Below are positions 22,798 to 36,311 of a DNA stretch of 64,000 nucleotides, in pieces. How positions within the stretch are numbered: the first letter of the stretch is position 1; each line of letters starts with the position of its first letter. The stretch is from Cyanoderma ruficeps (taxonomy: Eukaryota > Chordata > Aves > Passeriformes > Timaliidae). The translations under genes were made by a program, and so were the position numbers. The stretch lies in NCBI GenBank assembly GCA_008694505.1, contig VZDJ01000090.1, positions 8,177,521 through 8,241,520 of the forward strand, read 5' to 3'. A model generated the notes under the pieces. That model saw nothing but the letters and a program-made list of their open reading frames with translations. It searched no databases and was not told the origin of the DNA.

Positions 22798-24001
22798 ATA
22801 CCTAATTATTCCTAGGAGAAAATGTATTTAATGAATTATGGCTTGATTCCTGAAGGAATTCCAGGTCTGATAATTACCAACCATTTTTAATATTCTGAAA
22901 TATGAAAAGCAAACAATGGGAAACCATACATTACCATTTCCAATCATGAAAATATTTGGAAAATATGAGACAGAAGAGCATTGTGAAGAATGGGTTATCC
23001 TCTTGTAGTAACTAACACTCATGAGTTAACCTTCTAAAATATCTAAAGAAGGAATTCTACAACTTTTCTTGGGAAGTTATCCCATAGTCTGTCTCAGGGA
23101 TAGTAATCTAAAATGAAGCAGAAAAAAAAATCCTCCAGAAGATTAGACGCTGAAACTTGCACTTTGATAAAAAAAAAACAAGGAAAGGAAATATAAAGAA
23201 ACCAATTTAATCTCACAGCAGAACTGGTAATGCTCAGAAGTTATGACTAAGATGTCTATTTTTCACTGTAGTAAAACCCACTGGCTGGTTCAATCTAGAG
23301 AGCCTTCATTTCTGCTTCAGCTCTTGGAAGAAAAAAGTATCTGGGTACATGAATACATAAACAAGTGAAATCCACCCCATGCCTGTTTGAGAAAGCTTAT
23401 GGAAAAAGTCAGGTCAGGGGGAAAAAAAATCTTTATTTATAAAAATCATCAATTTTTTTATGAAATGGTAAAAATTCTGTGATGCCACATAAAAGGATTT
23501 AATGGACAGCCTAGCAAACTTGATTAAATTGCCCTTTCCAGCTTCCCCTGGTTCTGCAAACACTTGCCTCACATATGGGAACTATCAGTGAACTCAGTGG
23601 GATGACTAATTTAGAAGACATGAGTATATACAAAATTACTCTATAAAATCACATCACCAACTTATCCCAAAGCTAACTGATCACAACAAATATCACAGGT
23701 TAACAAACCTGACTACTACAAAGGAATAAGCAACTTTTAAGTTTGGAATCTGCACATGGAAACCATCAGATTCATCTTTGATAAGTTGGAATAAGGGTTT
23801 GTAATTATCTCAGCTACAGCTCTCAATTATTTTGTCCATCAACACATTTAAACATATTCCATACAGTGCATTTAACAGATTGTTTACTATATTGGCAGTT
23901 TGTGGCCTTGATAATGTCTTTCTCACTGAAGACTAGCAGAAAACAAAAAATTTGATCATATGAACCACAAATGGGGTAAAAAAAGAGACTGTTTTGCATA
24001 C

Positions 24002-24063
24002 CTGCGTTTGGGAATTGGGTACCAACTTGTACATATTCTGGATTTGCCCATTTACTTTTTTAC
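24002..24063 (-). CDS. ABI3BP: ABI3BP coding exon: start of the post-FN3 linker
   Basis: This 62-bp exon enters in phase 1 and ends in phase 0, encoding (S)KKVNGQIQNMYKLVPNSQTQ. The first half matches human SKKVNGKIQSTYDQDHTVP: SKKVNG-IQ and the tyrosine are kept, and the tail differs. The acceptor is CAAAACAG/GT and the donor is ACGCAG/GTATGC. Its phase fits both neighbours: the split Ser codon from 26887-27068 and the phase-0 start of 19027-19078. It lies inside 7.8 kb of otherwise non-coding DNA between those two exons. The peptide match over the first ten residues and the exact phase fit make it secure despite its size. Confidence 0.88.
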
Positions 24064-26886
24064 CTGTTTTGACAGAAAGATAAATAAATACACAGAATTA
24101 ATTTTTTATTCTATCTGAAGCAAAGCAGACCAAGTTTATTCACCTTTTCTTCAGCTAGAAAAGTTAGGAGGCTTAATTAAAAGCCTGTATAAAAACACAC
24201 CATGGAAAAAAAATTTTGTCCTGTGTCTCCAGATCCATTAATATACATCTGCAAGGTCTTCTCTTCCCATTTTGACAGCAAGGAAATGAAATGTATTCTT
24301 CTTGCTTTGTTTATGGTTTTGTTTATCTCAGTGTATGAACAAATCCCCAGATTCAAACTCTGATTTTTTTTTCTCTTAGGTTTTCCTCTTAGTTTCTAAG
24401 TATTAGAAGATTCTTGTGAGGCAGCTGTTGAGTAAGTCAAGAAACAGTTCTGTTCAGCACCTATTCTGTTCTAGCATGATGCTTCAAACTTTCTCTGTGT
24501 CATCCACCTTTACGCTTTCCTGCTGCCTTTGCAACAACAGGTGTGCAAACAAGAGTCAAGATACATGTTATCGTATTTTTTTCAAATTTCATCCTAAACA
24601 GATGAGAATTAGAAAAAAAAATTCAGCTCTAAAGAAATATCAATTGAGATACATTTAATTTGGAAAGAAGTCTTTCAAAGTGCTTGATACTTCTAAAGAA
24701 CAGGACTTACTATTGGCGTAAATTCAAGGGAACACTGACAGAAGTTTCACACTGACTTCATAAGAAAATCATGGTAAAATGGACTGAAATAAGCTACTTT
24801 CATCTCTTCTAAAAAAAGTCAGTTAAATAAGTGCTGAACTTTTGCCATGCCTTTCATGTGTCCTCAAATCACGAATTAAAAGCAGATTCTCCTCCCAACC
24901 CCTCCCAACATGTTTAGAATATAACAAAATCTGGGCCTGTGGATTCAACAAATCCAGGAACATGCACAAGAACTTCCAGTTTCTAGTAATTGATAAATAT
25001 TCTTCAGTGGGAAAAACAACATTTACAGTGAAGGATGCTTGGTTTAGGTTGAGATGCTTCTTCTATATGAGAAGAACTTGAGTTGATACAAAACAGGAAA
25101 TCAGCACAGAAAAGAAGTGTCTGTGTTGATTAACAAACTTTACAGGCATCTGGTTATATTTGTTATAAATATACACTCTCTATTTACTGCCCACATTTTC
25201 TGGATCTACCTGCTATACACAAAAAATATGAAAGACTTGAATTTGAAAGTGATGACAATTTTCTGATTGTAAGAATCTTTATTAAAAGACCAGAATGTAG
25301 ACATGCCGGGTAATCACAAGCTCCCTGGATTTAGCTGCTGCAGAATCATTCACTGAATACACAAGTCTGTAGACAAAAGAAATCTTATGTAAATAGAATA
25401 TGAACTTTTACAAAGTCAGTGGGTCTCCATAAACTTACAGGAATGATTCTCCTGACCTATTAAAAATGTAAAATGTCTGTAAGAAACACCATTTAGAAAT
25501 ACATGATAGAGAAAATTTGGTGATGTTTTCATTAGCCTTGAACAAGCAATAAACTATAAACATTTTGCACTCATCACTCCCTCTTATTCTAAGTGCTGAA
25601 ATATATTTCATCACTTGCTCTACAGATGACTTTAAGATATTTGAAATGTAGGAAAAAAAAACAACAGAAAAAAACCCCACTTGGTAAGATATCTGTAAGG
25701 CTGAGAAGCAGAGCCTTTTGTGAATCAGGTATGGGACCATTATTCTCTTCAAGCTCATGGTATAGCAATGGCATTACTCTGGACTGCAAAACAACTCCAT
25801 GGACACTGGGCAGGTGCTTCAAGGCTACAGCTTTGTACTTCATAATAAAAGCTAGAAAAGGTCTTTATTAGAGAGTGTGAAGGTTTTCCCTGTGTCACAA
25901 GCCACCATACTGCTCCCCTCCCTTATCCTCAAGTATATTGAGCCCTGTAACTCACCTGCAAGTCAAAACTGAAGTCCAAATTAAATTTCAGCTGGAAATC
26001 TCATATGAATAAGGCCCTCTAATGAGAATTCCCATTCTTTACATTTTGAGTCAAGCTAAAAATACTAAGCATAGGAGTTTGCAACATTTGAACAACATCA
26101 CATTTCAAAATACCTTTATGTAAACATTTGAGGAAAATAAATCGAATTGGATTCAAATCTCTGTTAAGTTCTATTTTCTTCTCAATAAAAGGAGGAAAAC
26201 ACTGCTGATGCTTATTTCCTCTACTGGCACGAGTGATTCTTTCAGCAGTACATGCTTTTACAAGGGTTAATTTGACTTCACTTTTGCTACATCGCCTTGG
26301 AATTTCAGAGGAGAACCTTAAAATATGACTGACAGCCAGCCAGAGGTGTTATACACTGCCTCCATGAAAACACAAACAAAAGCATGCACAACACTGCATG
26401 CTTCAGACATGATCCATATAATACTTTGATTGAAAATCAGCTTTAAATGCAGCTTTTGAGTGTAGTCATAAAGGTCCCACTGAGGCAGGACAGGCCCTGT
26501 CTAGCTTGAAGTCCAGCTTCAATGTAAATGCAGGGGTCAAAGAAGATTCAAACAATGTTAATAATTTCCATCACTCATACTAGTTGATGGAAGAAATTGA
26601 ACAGATTAGTTGGATGATGGTTGATGAATTAGTTCATTACTTGATCATCTTATTATTCATGGCCTAAGGAAAAAGCTTAGGATCCAGTCAGAAGTATAAA
26701 TATTCATACTCAACACTTGATGTGTTTCTAGCTTCAGCAACTCCTAAAAGAAGTTTTTAGGGACATAATGGATGGCGTTTAAAAAACAAAAATTTGATCA
26801 GTAGCTTACTCTAAGTAATACCGTAATGTAGGAAAAAATACCTTTAAAATCAGCAGTTATTTGATTATCTATTGTCAAATACTTAC
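24064..26886 (-). other. ABI3BP: ABI3BP intron
   Basis: 2823 bp of AT-rich sequence. Open frames on both strands near 25435-25871 overlap each other and show no recognisable domain. No repeat family recognised. Confidence 0.7.
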
Positions 26887-27068
26887 TAGAGAGAACTGTC
26901 TTATGATTCAAAGTCTTGCTCCAAATACTATCCTCTGCATTGTCTTTAACTCCAAATTCATAAGGTGTGTTTGGCTTCAGATTGTCAATCACTGTCTCTG
27001 TAGCTGGGCAGAGCTGGAAAACCCATTTCTTGTCTTTACCTTTTTCTCTGTAGCGAACTGTATAGAAC
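26887..27068 (-). CDS. ABI3BP: ABI3BP coding exon: second half of FN3 domain 1
   Basis: The exon encodes FYTVRYREKGKDKKWVFQLC, PATETVIDNLKPNTPYEFGV and KDNAEDSIWSKTLNHKTVLS. The NLKPNTPYEFGVK motif is the classic FN3 E-F strand signature (L-P-T-Y-F-V), and YTVRYRE is the C strand. Human ABI3BP is almost collinear (RFYTIRYREKDKEKKWIFQ, NLKPNTVYEFGVKDN, GIWSKIFNHKTV). It enters in phase 2 and leaves in phase 1 (182 bp). The acceptor is TGAGCAG/G and the donor is TCTCTA/GTAAGT, a consensus donor. This is the longest and best conserved exon in the window and the clearest anchor for naming the gene. Confidence 0.97.
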
Positions 27069-30000
27069 CTGCTCAGGGAGAAAAAAAAATAGATCTACAC
27101 AAAGGAACTCACTATAACAATTCTGTGAGGAAATAATAATGCTAATAATGGTAATTGTAATAATAATAATAATAATAATGTTATTCTATTGTTCTTGTTC
27201 TTTCTGGCTCTTCATGGTTGCCAAATATCAGAAAAGCCAGATTTATTCCACATATAAATACCCCATCATACAGACCCTGACATTAGGAGTATTGTACAAA
27301 GAGCAAAAGGACAGTCTCCTTATTCACAAACACCCACTGTATTTGAGGTAATAACCACAAAGTCTAAGCTCATTGTCCAAGCAGTTCCTGTGATTCCAAC
27401 ATATGCCAGAACCAGTCCACTGAATCATGAGGCTGCTAGTAAAGAAGCCTCTGCTGATTTCTCAAAGTCCTCTATATCCGTCCAGTGAAAGGTGTTCCCG
27501 TCAAAATTAGTCCAAAAACATTCTCCAGGGAAGACCAGTAATATCTGCAGTTTGTATAATACATTCCTCATTCAGAGATCCCGTTATGTATTGCCCCCAC
27601 TTCAAACAAAAAAATAAACCAAGACATTACTTTCAGCAGTTTAAATCAATAACATGATGAATGCTAACAGATTATGAAATTAGGAATCACTTCTACAGAA
27701 ATTGCCCAATTCTGTCAACCAGCACCACCCTGAAAAAGCATGACTGCAATGTTAACCAATCAAAAACGAGGCAGTGGAAATGGCAAGAGCTTCAGAACAA
27801 GAATTCCCGTGCTGACTACAATATCATTTTCAATATACGTGCTGAATCACTACCAGGATGGAGTGGGGGTTTTCTTTCTTGGGAAAGCAAATCTCGGAGA
27901 GATTTGGCAACTTTTTAATCCAAGTATTACTGAAATCTATTACACATAACATAAATAATTCATATCCACCATCCACATCTATCTTGCACTTATATCATCT
28001 GAAAAGGGATTAATTCGGTCCAATTGTATTTTGCCACACTTAAATAAAACAACGTAATGCCTGCAAATCAAGGTTGTGAGATTTATTACAGGCATTATAT
28101 AGACGATTATACAGAGACAAAAGAAGAGAACTTAAAAAAACCCAAACCAACCAAAAAAAGGTTCTTAAACAATTGAAAAGGTTTCAAAAGTCCACACTAA
28201 AATTACTTAGTGGACCAAACATAATACAATGAATTCATAAAGCTGCTTCTGCTGAAGTTACAGAAGAGCACTTTCAGAGTACAGCTTACATGAAACGTGA
28301 CTGTTTCAGAAATTTCTGTACACAGAAATTCTTACTCCACTATTAAAACATAACCTAAGACAAGGCAAATGTCACTCATGGAAAATATTTCCATACATAA
28401 CGGTTCACTTTGTTTACATATTTTATCTCACAACTGTCAAATTTGTTTTCTTGGCATCAAAAATAAAGATTCTCCTGGTTTAGTTGCTACAATTCAGTTC
28501 ATTCAGGCAATTCACCAGGTTACAAGATCAATATTTATGTTGGCTCACATATCTTCATTAACTGTACTAGTTTGTGTTCAAAATAAGATATAGTTTAACT
28601 TAAAACTTGGAAAGGAAAGGAAAAAGGAAGGGGAAAAAAAAGACAAGCAGGGAATATCTTCTCTCAGTTCCAGAGTTCCAGGACTACCAAGTAATAATCT
28701 GTCTCTTTACTTCTGTGGGCTGTGATCTAATCTAATGTCAAATAATAGACCTAATTATCAGTTAAGCTGAGAAAGAACATTTTAAACAATCAATTATTGG
28801 AAACATTAAAAGAAGGAAAATTTCTTCTCCTTTCTCCTCTTAATCCATTTGTGTGTAGTCACACAGACATCACCCAACAGGAAAAGCTTATTTGAACTCC
28901 CGGTCACCGTCTTGCAAAGGATGCAACTTTAGTAAAAAAATTCAATTTTCAACACAAATGCCTCTTACTTGACCCCATTCAGTCTTTTGGTAAGGGATTT
29001 GGAATAACTATAGACAGACATCAAATGTAAATTCAAGTGGAAATAATCACTTCCTTCTCTTGCCTGAAAGAGGAATTTTCATATGTTTACATCTTCATCC
29101 TTGCCTTTTCCTACCTATTTTAATCCAATGCTGTTGGTTCCAAGAAATAAAGTGTTTGCATGTGATGGAAAAAAGAGAGTGTACTGATTCAGTTCAGTTA
29201 TTGAACAATCTAAAAGAACAGCTGCATCAGAAATGAGGACAAAAGGCTAAAAAACCCCTAAAAACTTGTTGATAATGAATAGGCTTGTAAGTAGCTATCC
29301 CCACTTGCTTCTAGTGGACAAAATGTTCTACTTTTTAATGCTGTCTCCACACCTGGGAATTCCTTCACTCTAACATGAATAAAAATACCAAGAACACTTG
29401 CACAACAAAAAACCCCCCATCTTTCACTTAAATTCAACACTATTATAAAATCTGCAAGGAAGATTTTCATAATCGTGCCAAACTATGCCATTAGAAAGAG
29501 AAACATACAGCACAGAAGAAATGTGCTCTCAACTCCAAGATTTCCAAGCCTATAAAAACTTCACCAAGGGTATAATTATTTCAATGGAAACTTGCCATAG
29601 CGAGTACTAAAAACACTGACTGTGATGACAGAATTTCCTCAACCATTTCAATAAAAAGCAATAAAAATGAAGTTCCATTTAACAATTTGCAGGTCACAAT
29701 AATTTGACTATTAAAAATATCTAACTATCTGCATGTGCTTTTGGAAAATGCAATCATTTGTTTACAGAGAAATGAAATTAAACTTAAATTCAGAAATGCC
29801 AAGTTTTGTCATCAAAGAACAGCAACTCATTGTTAAGCCAGACCAACAAACTGTCAAATAAAATGCAGTTTCAGTGTCTGCCTGAGAACACTGCACTGAT
29901 TGAATTTTGTTGTAATTTTAATTTCTCCCTTTTTCAAACCTTTCTTTCATCAAAAATACAATATCAAACAGTCAACACTTATAATTGAAGACATGAGTAA

Positions 30001-33000
30001 GCAGTAAGATCCAGTCACCACTCACATCTATCAGTCCCCTTGTGGCAGTGACATACATGCACAAAATGAGTGCAGCTGGCTGAACTGGAAACATTCAGAA
30101 AAACATCTTCATAGATTCCCTCCAGAATGATAGAAGGCAGGCTGAAACAGAGTGCTGTCACAGTCACACAGAAGGGAAAGCTACACAACCTGTTTCTCAA
30201 ATAAAACACTTCCCATTATCTCTCTGAGGTAAGAAAAGGATAAACTGATTGGTCACCACAGGGCCTTTAACAGCTAATATCCAAGTAATACACTATGGAA
30301 CACTCCTAGGAATGCTATTCCCACCTGTGAATACTGGTTTGATATCTCAGCACGGAGATGGCACACCCAGCTACACTTGGTGAGAAATTATTTTAATCTA
30401 GATTCTCAGCGAGTATAAAGATCTAACAACATTTAATTTAATTTAATGTTTTATTTTGATTAATTGATTTGTTATGTGTTTTGGTGGGGTACATTTTAGC
30501 AGAACAATGTTTATTGGATACTCTTGTATTTCTCTTTACAACAAATACTAATCAAATTATTGCAGGGGTCACTCTGTTTCTTTGCCAGCTAGCACTCTAT
30601 AAAACATTGGAGTTCTTTTGTCAAACTCCATAAAAGTAAGTGCCTCCCTCTCTCCCCGTAACAGGCAATGCTTCACTCATTTGAAGATACCACCAATCAA
30701 GCCACCCTAAGAACTGTAGAGTAACTTTATCTCCTCCCTTTTTACTAGGCAGCTAAAACTCCAACAACTTAAAACAAAAGGTGTTATGAGCAAAAGGTGA
30801 GAGGTTCTGTTGCACTCAGAATTAGCCACTGTAACAATGAGGGGGAAAAAAGAGCAAACCCCACCACAGCAGAGGAGTAAAGAACCTGCATTCATCAAAG
30901 AGCCTGTCTCCGTATGCATTTGTGCAACACCATCGAATGTTTAGTGTCTGCATTCTTGAAACTCTGTATCTTTGATGATATTTTTACTTTGCTTGCGTCC
31001 ACATAAAACGTACACAAAATGTGATGGCAGAAATAAAATAAGTAAGACCCATTTCCTAATTTAAAGGAAGCCACAAGAGCACAAGATTACTCATAGGCAA
31101 ACCACTGTAGTGATTACTGTATCTGCAAAGTCCATGTGAAAGACACTCAGCCTGACACAGAAGGATGTTTCTCTTCTATACTCAGCTTACATAATTTGTT
31201 TCTTTAAACTCTACAATGCAAGGCAGTGCTCCGTTTAGAGACAGCCTTTTCATTGCACTAGAAATCAAAATAAAATTACCATTTTAAACAAACAGCACAG
31301 AAGAGTTTTGCTTTTGAGATGAAGCAACTCTTATTCACTGTTAAAAGAAGTAAAATTCTAGGATGGATAGGCAAGACTTTAAGTTTTCATCTATCAGTGT
31401 GAATGATAATGTTTTGCCAAGTATTCCAGTGCCATTTTTCCCTTTTCTAAACAAATCCCTTTTCAGCCAGATTCCCTGAACATGCCTGCACAGTCAAATA
31501 TTCAGACACAAACAATTAGATATTGGAAATCTTATAAGGCAGATGGTTTTATGAGATTTCAAGACTAGGTCAGTTTGTATAAATATCATGGATTTATTTG
31601 GAACCAGGTCCCAACCAAAACTCCAAACAATTTAATCATGACTATTTTAGTCACACGTAACACTAAATAAACAATTAAGCCTTGGAAATACAAGAACATT
31701 CCAGCTCTGTGATTCCGTGTTGCCAGAGACAAGAAGATGATAAAGCTCATTTCTTTTTTGTTCATAGAAATGTAATCAGAATTTTTTAAAAGAGACTATC
31801 AGTATAGCAGGTAGTTATTTATCTATCGTTAGACTTCATTAGAAATGCAGCATCCATTTAATGTTAGAAAGTAATAAGGGAAATGGTTTGAACGATGATT
31901 TTTCAGACACTGAGCGTTGCGCAAATTGACAGGAGGTTGATTATATTGTTTCCTTATTTACTGCTAAGTTTACTGTAAAGTAACAGACTCCGACATACAT
32001 AAAAAATGGAAAGAATGACACCAGTGACAGTTACCAGTTAAGTTTGCAAAGCATTTTCTAATTTAGTTTTGACTTTTACATCACTAAAATCCACTTCTTT
32101 CACTTAAATCTTTTAGTAGAATCACTTAAATGATGAGTGAGAGGCTCTGAATAGGGAGAGACTGAACAGCAACAAATCATTCCAGTTTACACCACCTTTT
32201 AGCATATACTCCCACAGGCTAAAAGTCAAAAGCATCTGACATTCAAGAAGTGTTTGCTGCTGTATGTTTTCCTTTAAGAAATCCTGCTGTTTAAAATACA
32301 TTTTTTATGACACTTGCAACGCAAAGTATGACTTAGTTGGCAGCTGCATAATGATAGAAGTCTGTAAATAGGCACAGGAGGACATTGGCACATATTTTTC
32401 TGAAGTTAGGGTTTTAAAAACCCTACTTCTACGTACTATACAACATAAAGACAAAGTACAAACTCTTCTCTGCTTTTCCCTTACTGTTTATCTTAGTTTT
32501 TTTTTAACCACCAGATAAAAACAAAATACACAAAATCTGTGCTACTTGCAAGTATGGCATTAGGACATTTAAATCACAGGCAAACCAATTAAAACAACGT
32601 CAATGTGAATTTTTCATAGTTTTTAACTTACAAAATACATACTCCTTCAGGTTTTATATTCCTATTTTGCATGTATCTGAAAGTGTGTTTGTTTTTCTAT
32701 ACAATCTACTCAATATTTTACTGTATCTATAAACCCTTCTTTCATCTAACATGGAAAATAATGGTTTTTGTTCCATACCCTGACTTTTCTTCCTAAAGAA
32801 CTGAAAGTAAAAGTCCGCCTTTTTTGACCTCCAGCTACAGAGATGTTCTAATCAAAGCAAATACAAAGAAAGAAAAATCTACACAGTATTCTCTCTTTTT
32901 CAGACCTGGATGGACAGTAAATTAAGCCCCAGTACTTTTTTTTGACAGATCTGTCCGCTAATATTTGTTTGAACACAGATATGCAGAGAAGAAACAAGCC

Positions 33001-36000
33001 TCTTACTCTTTGAAAATAATAAAAAGAGGAACTGAACATTGCTGTGCAGTAGGATATCATGACATTGCCATTGTCTCTCATCAACTGGTGTCAGAAACCA
33101 GAGAATGCTGAGAAAGGTTCCACCAACTGTGCTTTCCTGGTGTTATGTAGTTTTTATCAGTTACATAAAACTAATCACTTGATTTTTTTTGATTTAGATA
33201 CTTTTGTTTTATTTCAAATTCTAGTGCTAAGGTCTGATGAGAGATAATAATCACTTCAAGAACGCTTCAAAATTTCACCTTTCATTTTTAGTCCACAAAA
33301 ATGTCAGTGAATACTTTTGCTTCAACAAGGTGTTAGCATTTGGGGTTATCTTGAAGGAAATATGTAGCACTCTATTGGCTTAAGCTCTTAATCTCTAGGG
33401 AGCTAAGTCAAAAAAATGGTTTATTGAAAAATGTCACAGTAAATTTTTTTCATTGGAGTTTCTTAAAAATTTCACAGATACAGAAGACCACTATGTGACC
33501 CAAAGAAACAAGCAATAATTTCACTGAAGCAGTAAAAGATATCAATGCTCCTTGAGAATATGGCATCTCTTATTCCAAACTCATTTGCTCAAAAACCCAG
33601 ATCTTCCAAGGAATATCCCATTGAGGTCAAACTCACACTAGAGAAAATCTTGGCCAGCAGAACTGTACAATTCCATGTGGTTTCTATCATCTTACTCAGT
33701 AACACATTGAAATAACTTTTATTATGGAACATTTGTACAAAAGCCTAACATCCACATGGAGATGGTAAAATCTGAGGCCGAGAACAGTGACTCCATTTCA
33801 GGTCACAGAAAATTACAAATTTAAACCTTGGTGGGATATTTACTGACAGAACTGAGCTAAGAGGTCCCGACTGCTATCTACTGCCAATGCCAAAGGTTAG
33901 AGGTTAGCCACTAACAGCAATCTTGAGGATGACTAACAGCACATTGCAGCATGCCACAGTAAAGAGAATATGCCAGATGAAAAAGCATCAAGTCAGGTAG
34001 ACTGCCCCTGAAATAGACTGAGATATCAGTGAATCCTTTATGTGCTTTTTAAGACTTGTACTTTTATCAGAACACTAACTTGCTAAGAATGGGCTACTTC
34101 CTATTTTTTTCCTATTGTACATTATCAACAGACATTCAAATTATTAGAATAGATTAATAGTTTTCCTTCTACACCCTGACTAGAAATATATATGGATGTA
34201 ATCTCCCCTAGAATTCTAGATATACACACCATGGTCACATGGAGAACTGTTCTCATCATTTATACAAACCACAAGTACTTTGGTCCATTAAAGGTAAAAT
34301 TAATAAGAGCACCACTTAAATGACTTTTTTTTCTTCATTAACTTCATTATTATGCTTGACTGTAAAACAGAAATCTGGTTTTAGGCATATACCTATTTTG
34401 ATAAGTATTTGAAATTTAATATAAATGTTTTTAAACTAGTTACTCCTGTCTGACAGTATTTCATTAAATGGAGTGCACATTAAAAGTAATTCCTGAGAGG
34501 AGGAATACACCAGAACATACTCTAAACAAGGCAAGACACTAGTAGCACACTGCCCTAACTGAAAAACTATGTTAAAAACTTTCTTCAAACTTCGAGTCAT
34601 TGAATGTCCAAAAAGAAAATTCAGCTACTAAAGAGAAAACACAGAATTGATGAAGGCATGGTGGTAGATACCACCTGCCTTGAATTTCCAAGTGGATTAA
34701 TACAGGATACAGGCTTCTCCTGAAGCATTCTTCATTCCCACTGCACAATGGGTGCTGCAACATTGGTGCTGACACATCGCATAAAGATAAATTCCTTGGC
34801 AAAAAAAGTGCTAAAATCACTACGTCAGAACACTTTAGAAGTTCATCCAAGATCAGCTCATTTATTCAGTTGCTCACAGTAGGAAAATATTTGCTTCTTT
34901 CTTTATTGAAAGAACAAAATCTAAGCCTAAACCAGCTTTTATTTCTACTGAAGAAATATCCGATCAAATTTCAACCTTGGACATTTACTAACATTCCATG
35001 ACGGTTTCCTAACAAACACTAACATTTTTTCGGGGGTGTTTGAAATGCTGGTTGGTGATGAAGATCCAAACTCTTTTTCATGAGAAATTTCTAATGCTGG
35101 AAAGGATTAGTCCTTTTGTGAGGTATGAAACTTTTGTAAGGGTATGAAAAAGGTCATGTTGGCTACAAGGGTTTTTTTTTACATAGTCTGTTTGACATCC
35201 AGTTTAATCATGGCAGCTAGATTTTTGTTATGAACACAGAGTAAGAAAATTCCAGTCTAAATTAGACAGCTACAAATTAGACAAATATTAGATAGGTATA
35301 AGAAATGTTCTGAATCATTAAAAAAAAAGTGTATTTAAAACCCAAAAGATAACAGTTGCAAAACAGATGTAGATGCATCCCACGGGTGCACAATGTTTCT
35401 TTTTAGTGTTACAAAACACTGCCGAGTAGAATAGAGCTTCACACAATGTAAATTAAAGTAAAAAACACTCTTCTGTTGTCAAGGAAGAATATAAAGAGAA
35501 TACAAAAAGACAAAGTAGGGAAAACATCTGCATTAGTAATTTAAAAACATAATAGTGCACTTAATTGAGAAGTTCTTCTGCACTATGACTTCTCTTGAAA
35601 CTGCTGGTTGGTGAGTCTTCCTGAGTTTGCCACCTACTGTGCCACCAGTAAATGTCAAAAATATTGACACAGGAGAGCTCCTCTTTTACTTACAACAGAA
35701 AATTAATGAAAGCTGTGTTGTATCAATAGCAGGAAAGCAGTTCTATTGATAAGACAAAATAAAGGAAGCAAAAATCAAATGGTGTTAAAACAAGGCATCA
35801 TTCTCCCACCTCAGCACAACAAAAGACTTCTTTTACACTTATTCAGTCAACTCTAAAGCAAAATATTTCCTGTGATTTAACAAAGTTTCAACTGGTTCAG
35901 ATGCAAATGAAGGTAGAGCCAAGTCCATTAGTTTAAGAACAAAGGATCCAGGGTGAAATAACAAGATTTGTAATTCAGCATGTAGACATCTGACTAAACT

Positions 36001-36178
36001 TGCTGTCGAGTAAAGAATTGCAAAGCACTAGCATGAGCAAATGAGAAAACTTACTTCACATTCAGAAGCATTGTTTACAACATTTTAATTTCCACTGTAA
36101 AGTTTATCTTAATCACAGCAGAGAGCTGCACTGAATGAAATCACAGCAGTAATAAACCCCATCCTGTTCTGTTGTTAC
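27069..36178 (-). other. ABI3BP: ABI3BP intron splitting the FN3 domain
   Basis: 9110 bp of AT-rich sequence lying in the middle of the FN3 coding region. An (AAT)n repeat lies near its 3' end at 27132-27180. I saw no exon, RNA gene or identifiable transposon in the rest. Conserved non-coding elements cannot be judged without alignment. Confidence 0.7.
27132..27180. repeat. (AAT)n microsatellite
   Basis: Trinucleotide repeat with a perfect stretch of about seven TAA/AAT units at 27158-27179 and imperfect units before it. It lies 64 bp upstream of the acceptor of the FN3 exon at 26887-27068. Confidence 0.95.
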
Positions 36179-36311
36179 CTGTCGCTAGCACAGTTACTTG
36201 TTGCTGTCCAGTCATGTTGAGGGTTGACCAGGATGCCCCAAGAGAGAAATACAGAGGTTGGGGTGAGAGTGCCAACCACCAGCTGCAGAGGCTTTTGTGT
36301 CTTGTTCCGAC
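36179..36311 (-). CDS. ABI3BP: ABI3BP coding exon: first half of FN3 domain 1
   Basis: The exon encodes (G)RNKTQKPLQLVVGTLTPTS, then VFLSWGILVNPQHDWTATS and NCASD(R). This is the A-to-C strand part of a fibronectin type III domain, with the hallmark LSW tryptophan. Human ABI3BP reads KPLQLVVGTLTPSSVFLSWG and then INPHHDWT. It enters in phase 1 and leaves in phase 2 (133 bp). The split Arg codon is completed by the exon at 26887-27068. The acceptor is TATGTAG and the donor is ACAG/GTAACA. An N-K-T sequon lies at the start. The cysteine near the end matches the human SHCPNDR cysteine and could pair with the one in QLCPATE of the next exon; that pairing is inference. Confidence 0.95.

Larger units (their letters stand above)
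19079..24001 (-). other. ABI3BP: ABI3BP intron with CR1 copy and poly-A tract
   Basis: 4923 bp. Contains a poly-A run with an N at 19761, a CR1 3' end at about 22540-22797, and an open segment with a good donor near 20849 that does not fit the gene's phase. No supported exon. Confidence 0.7.
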
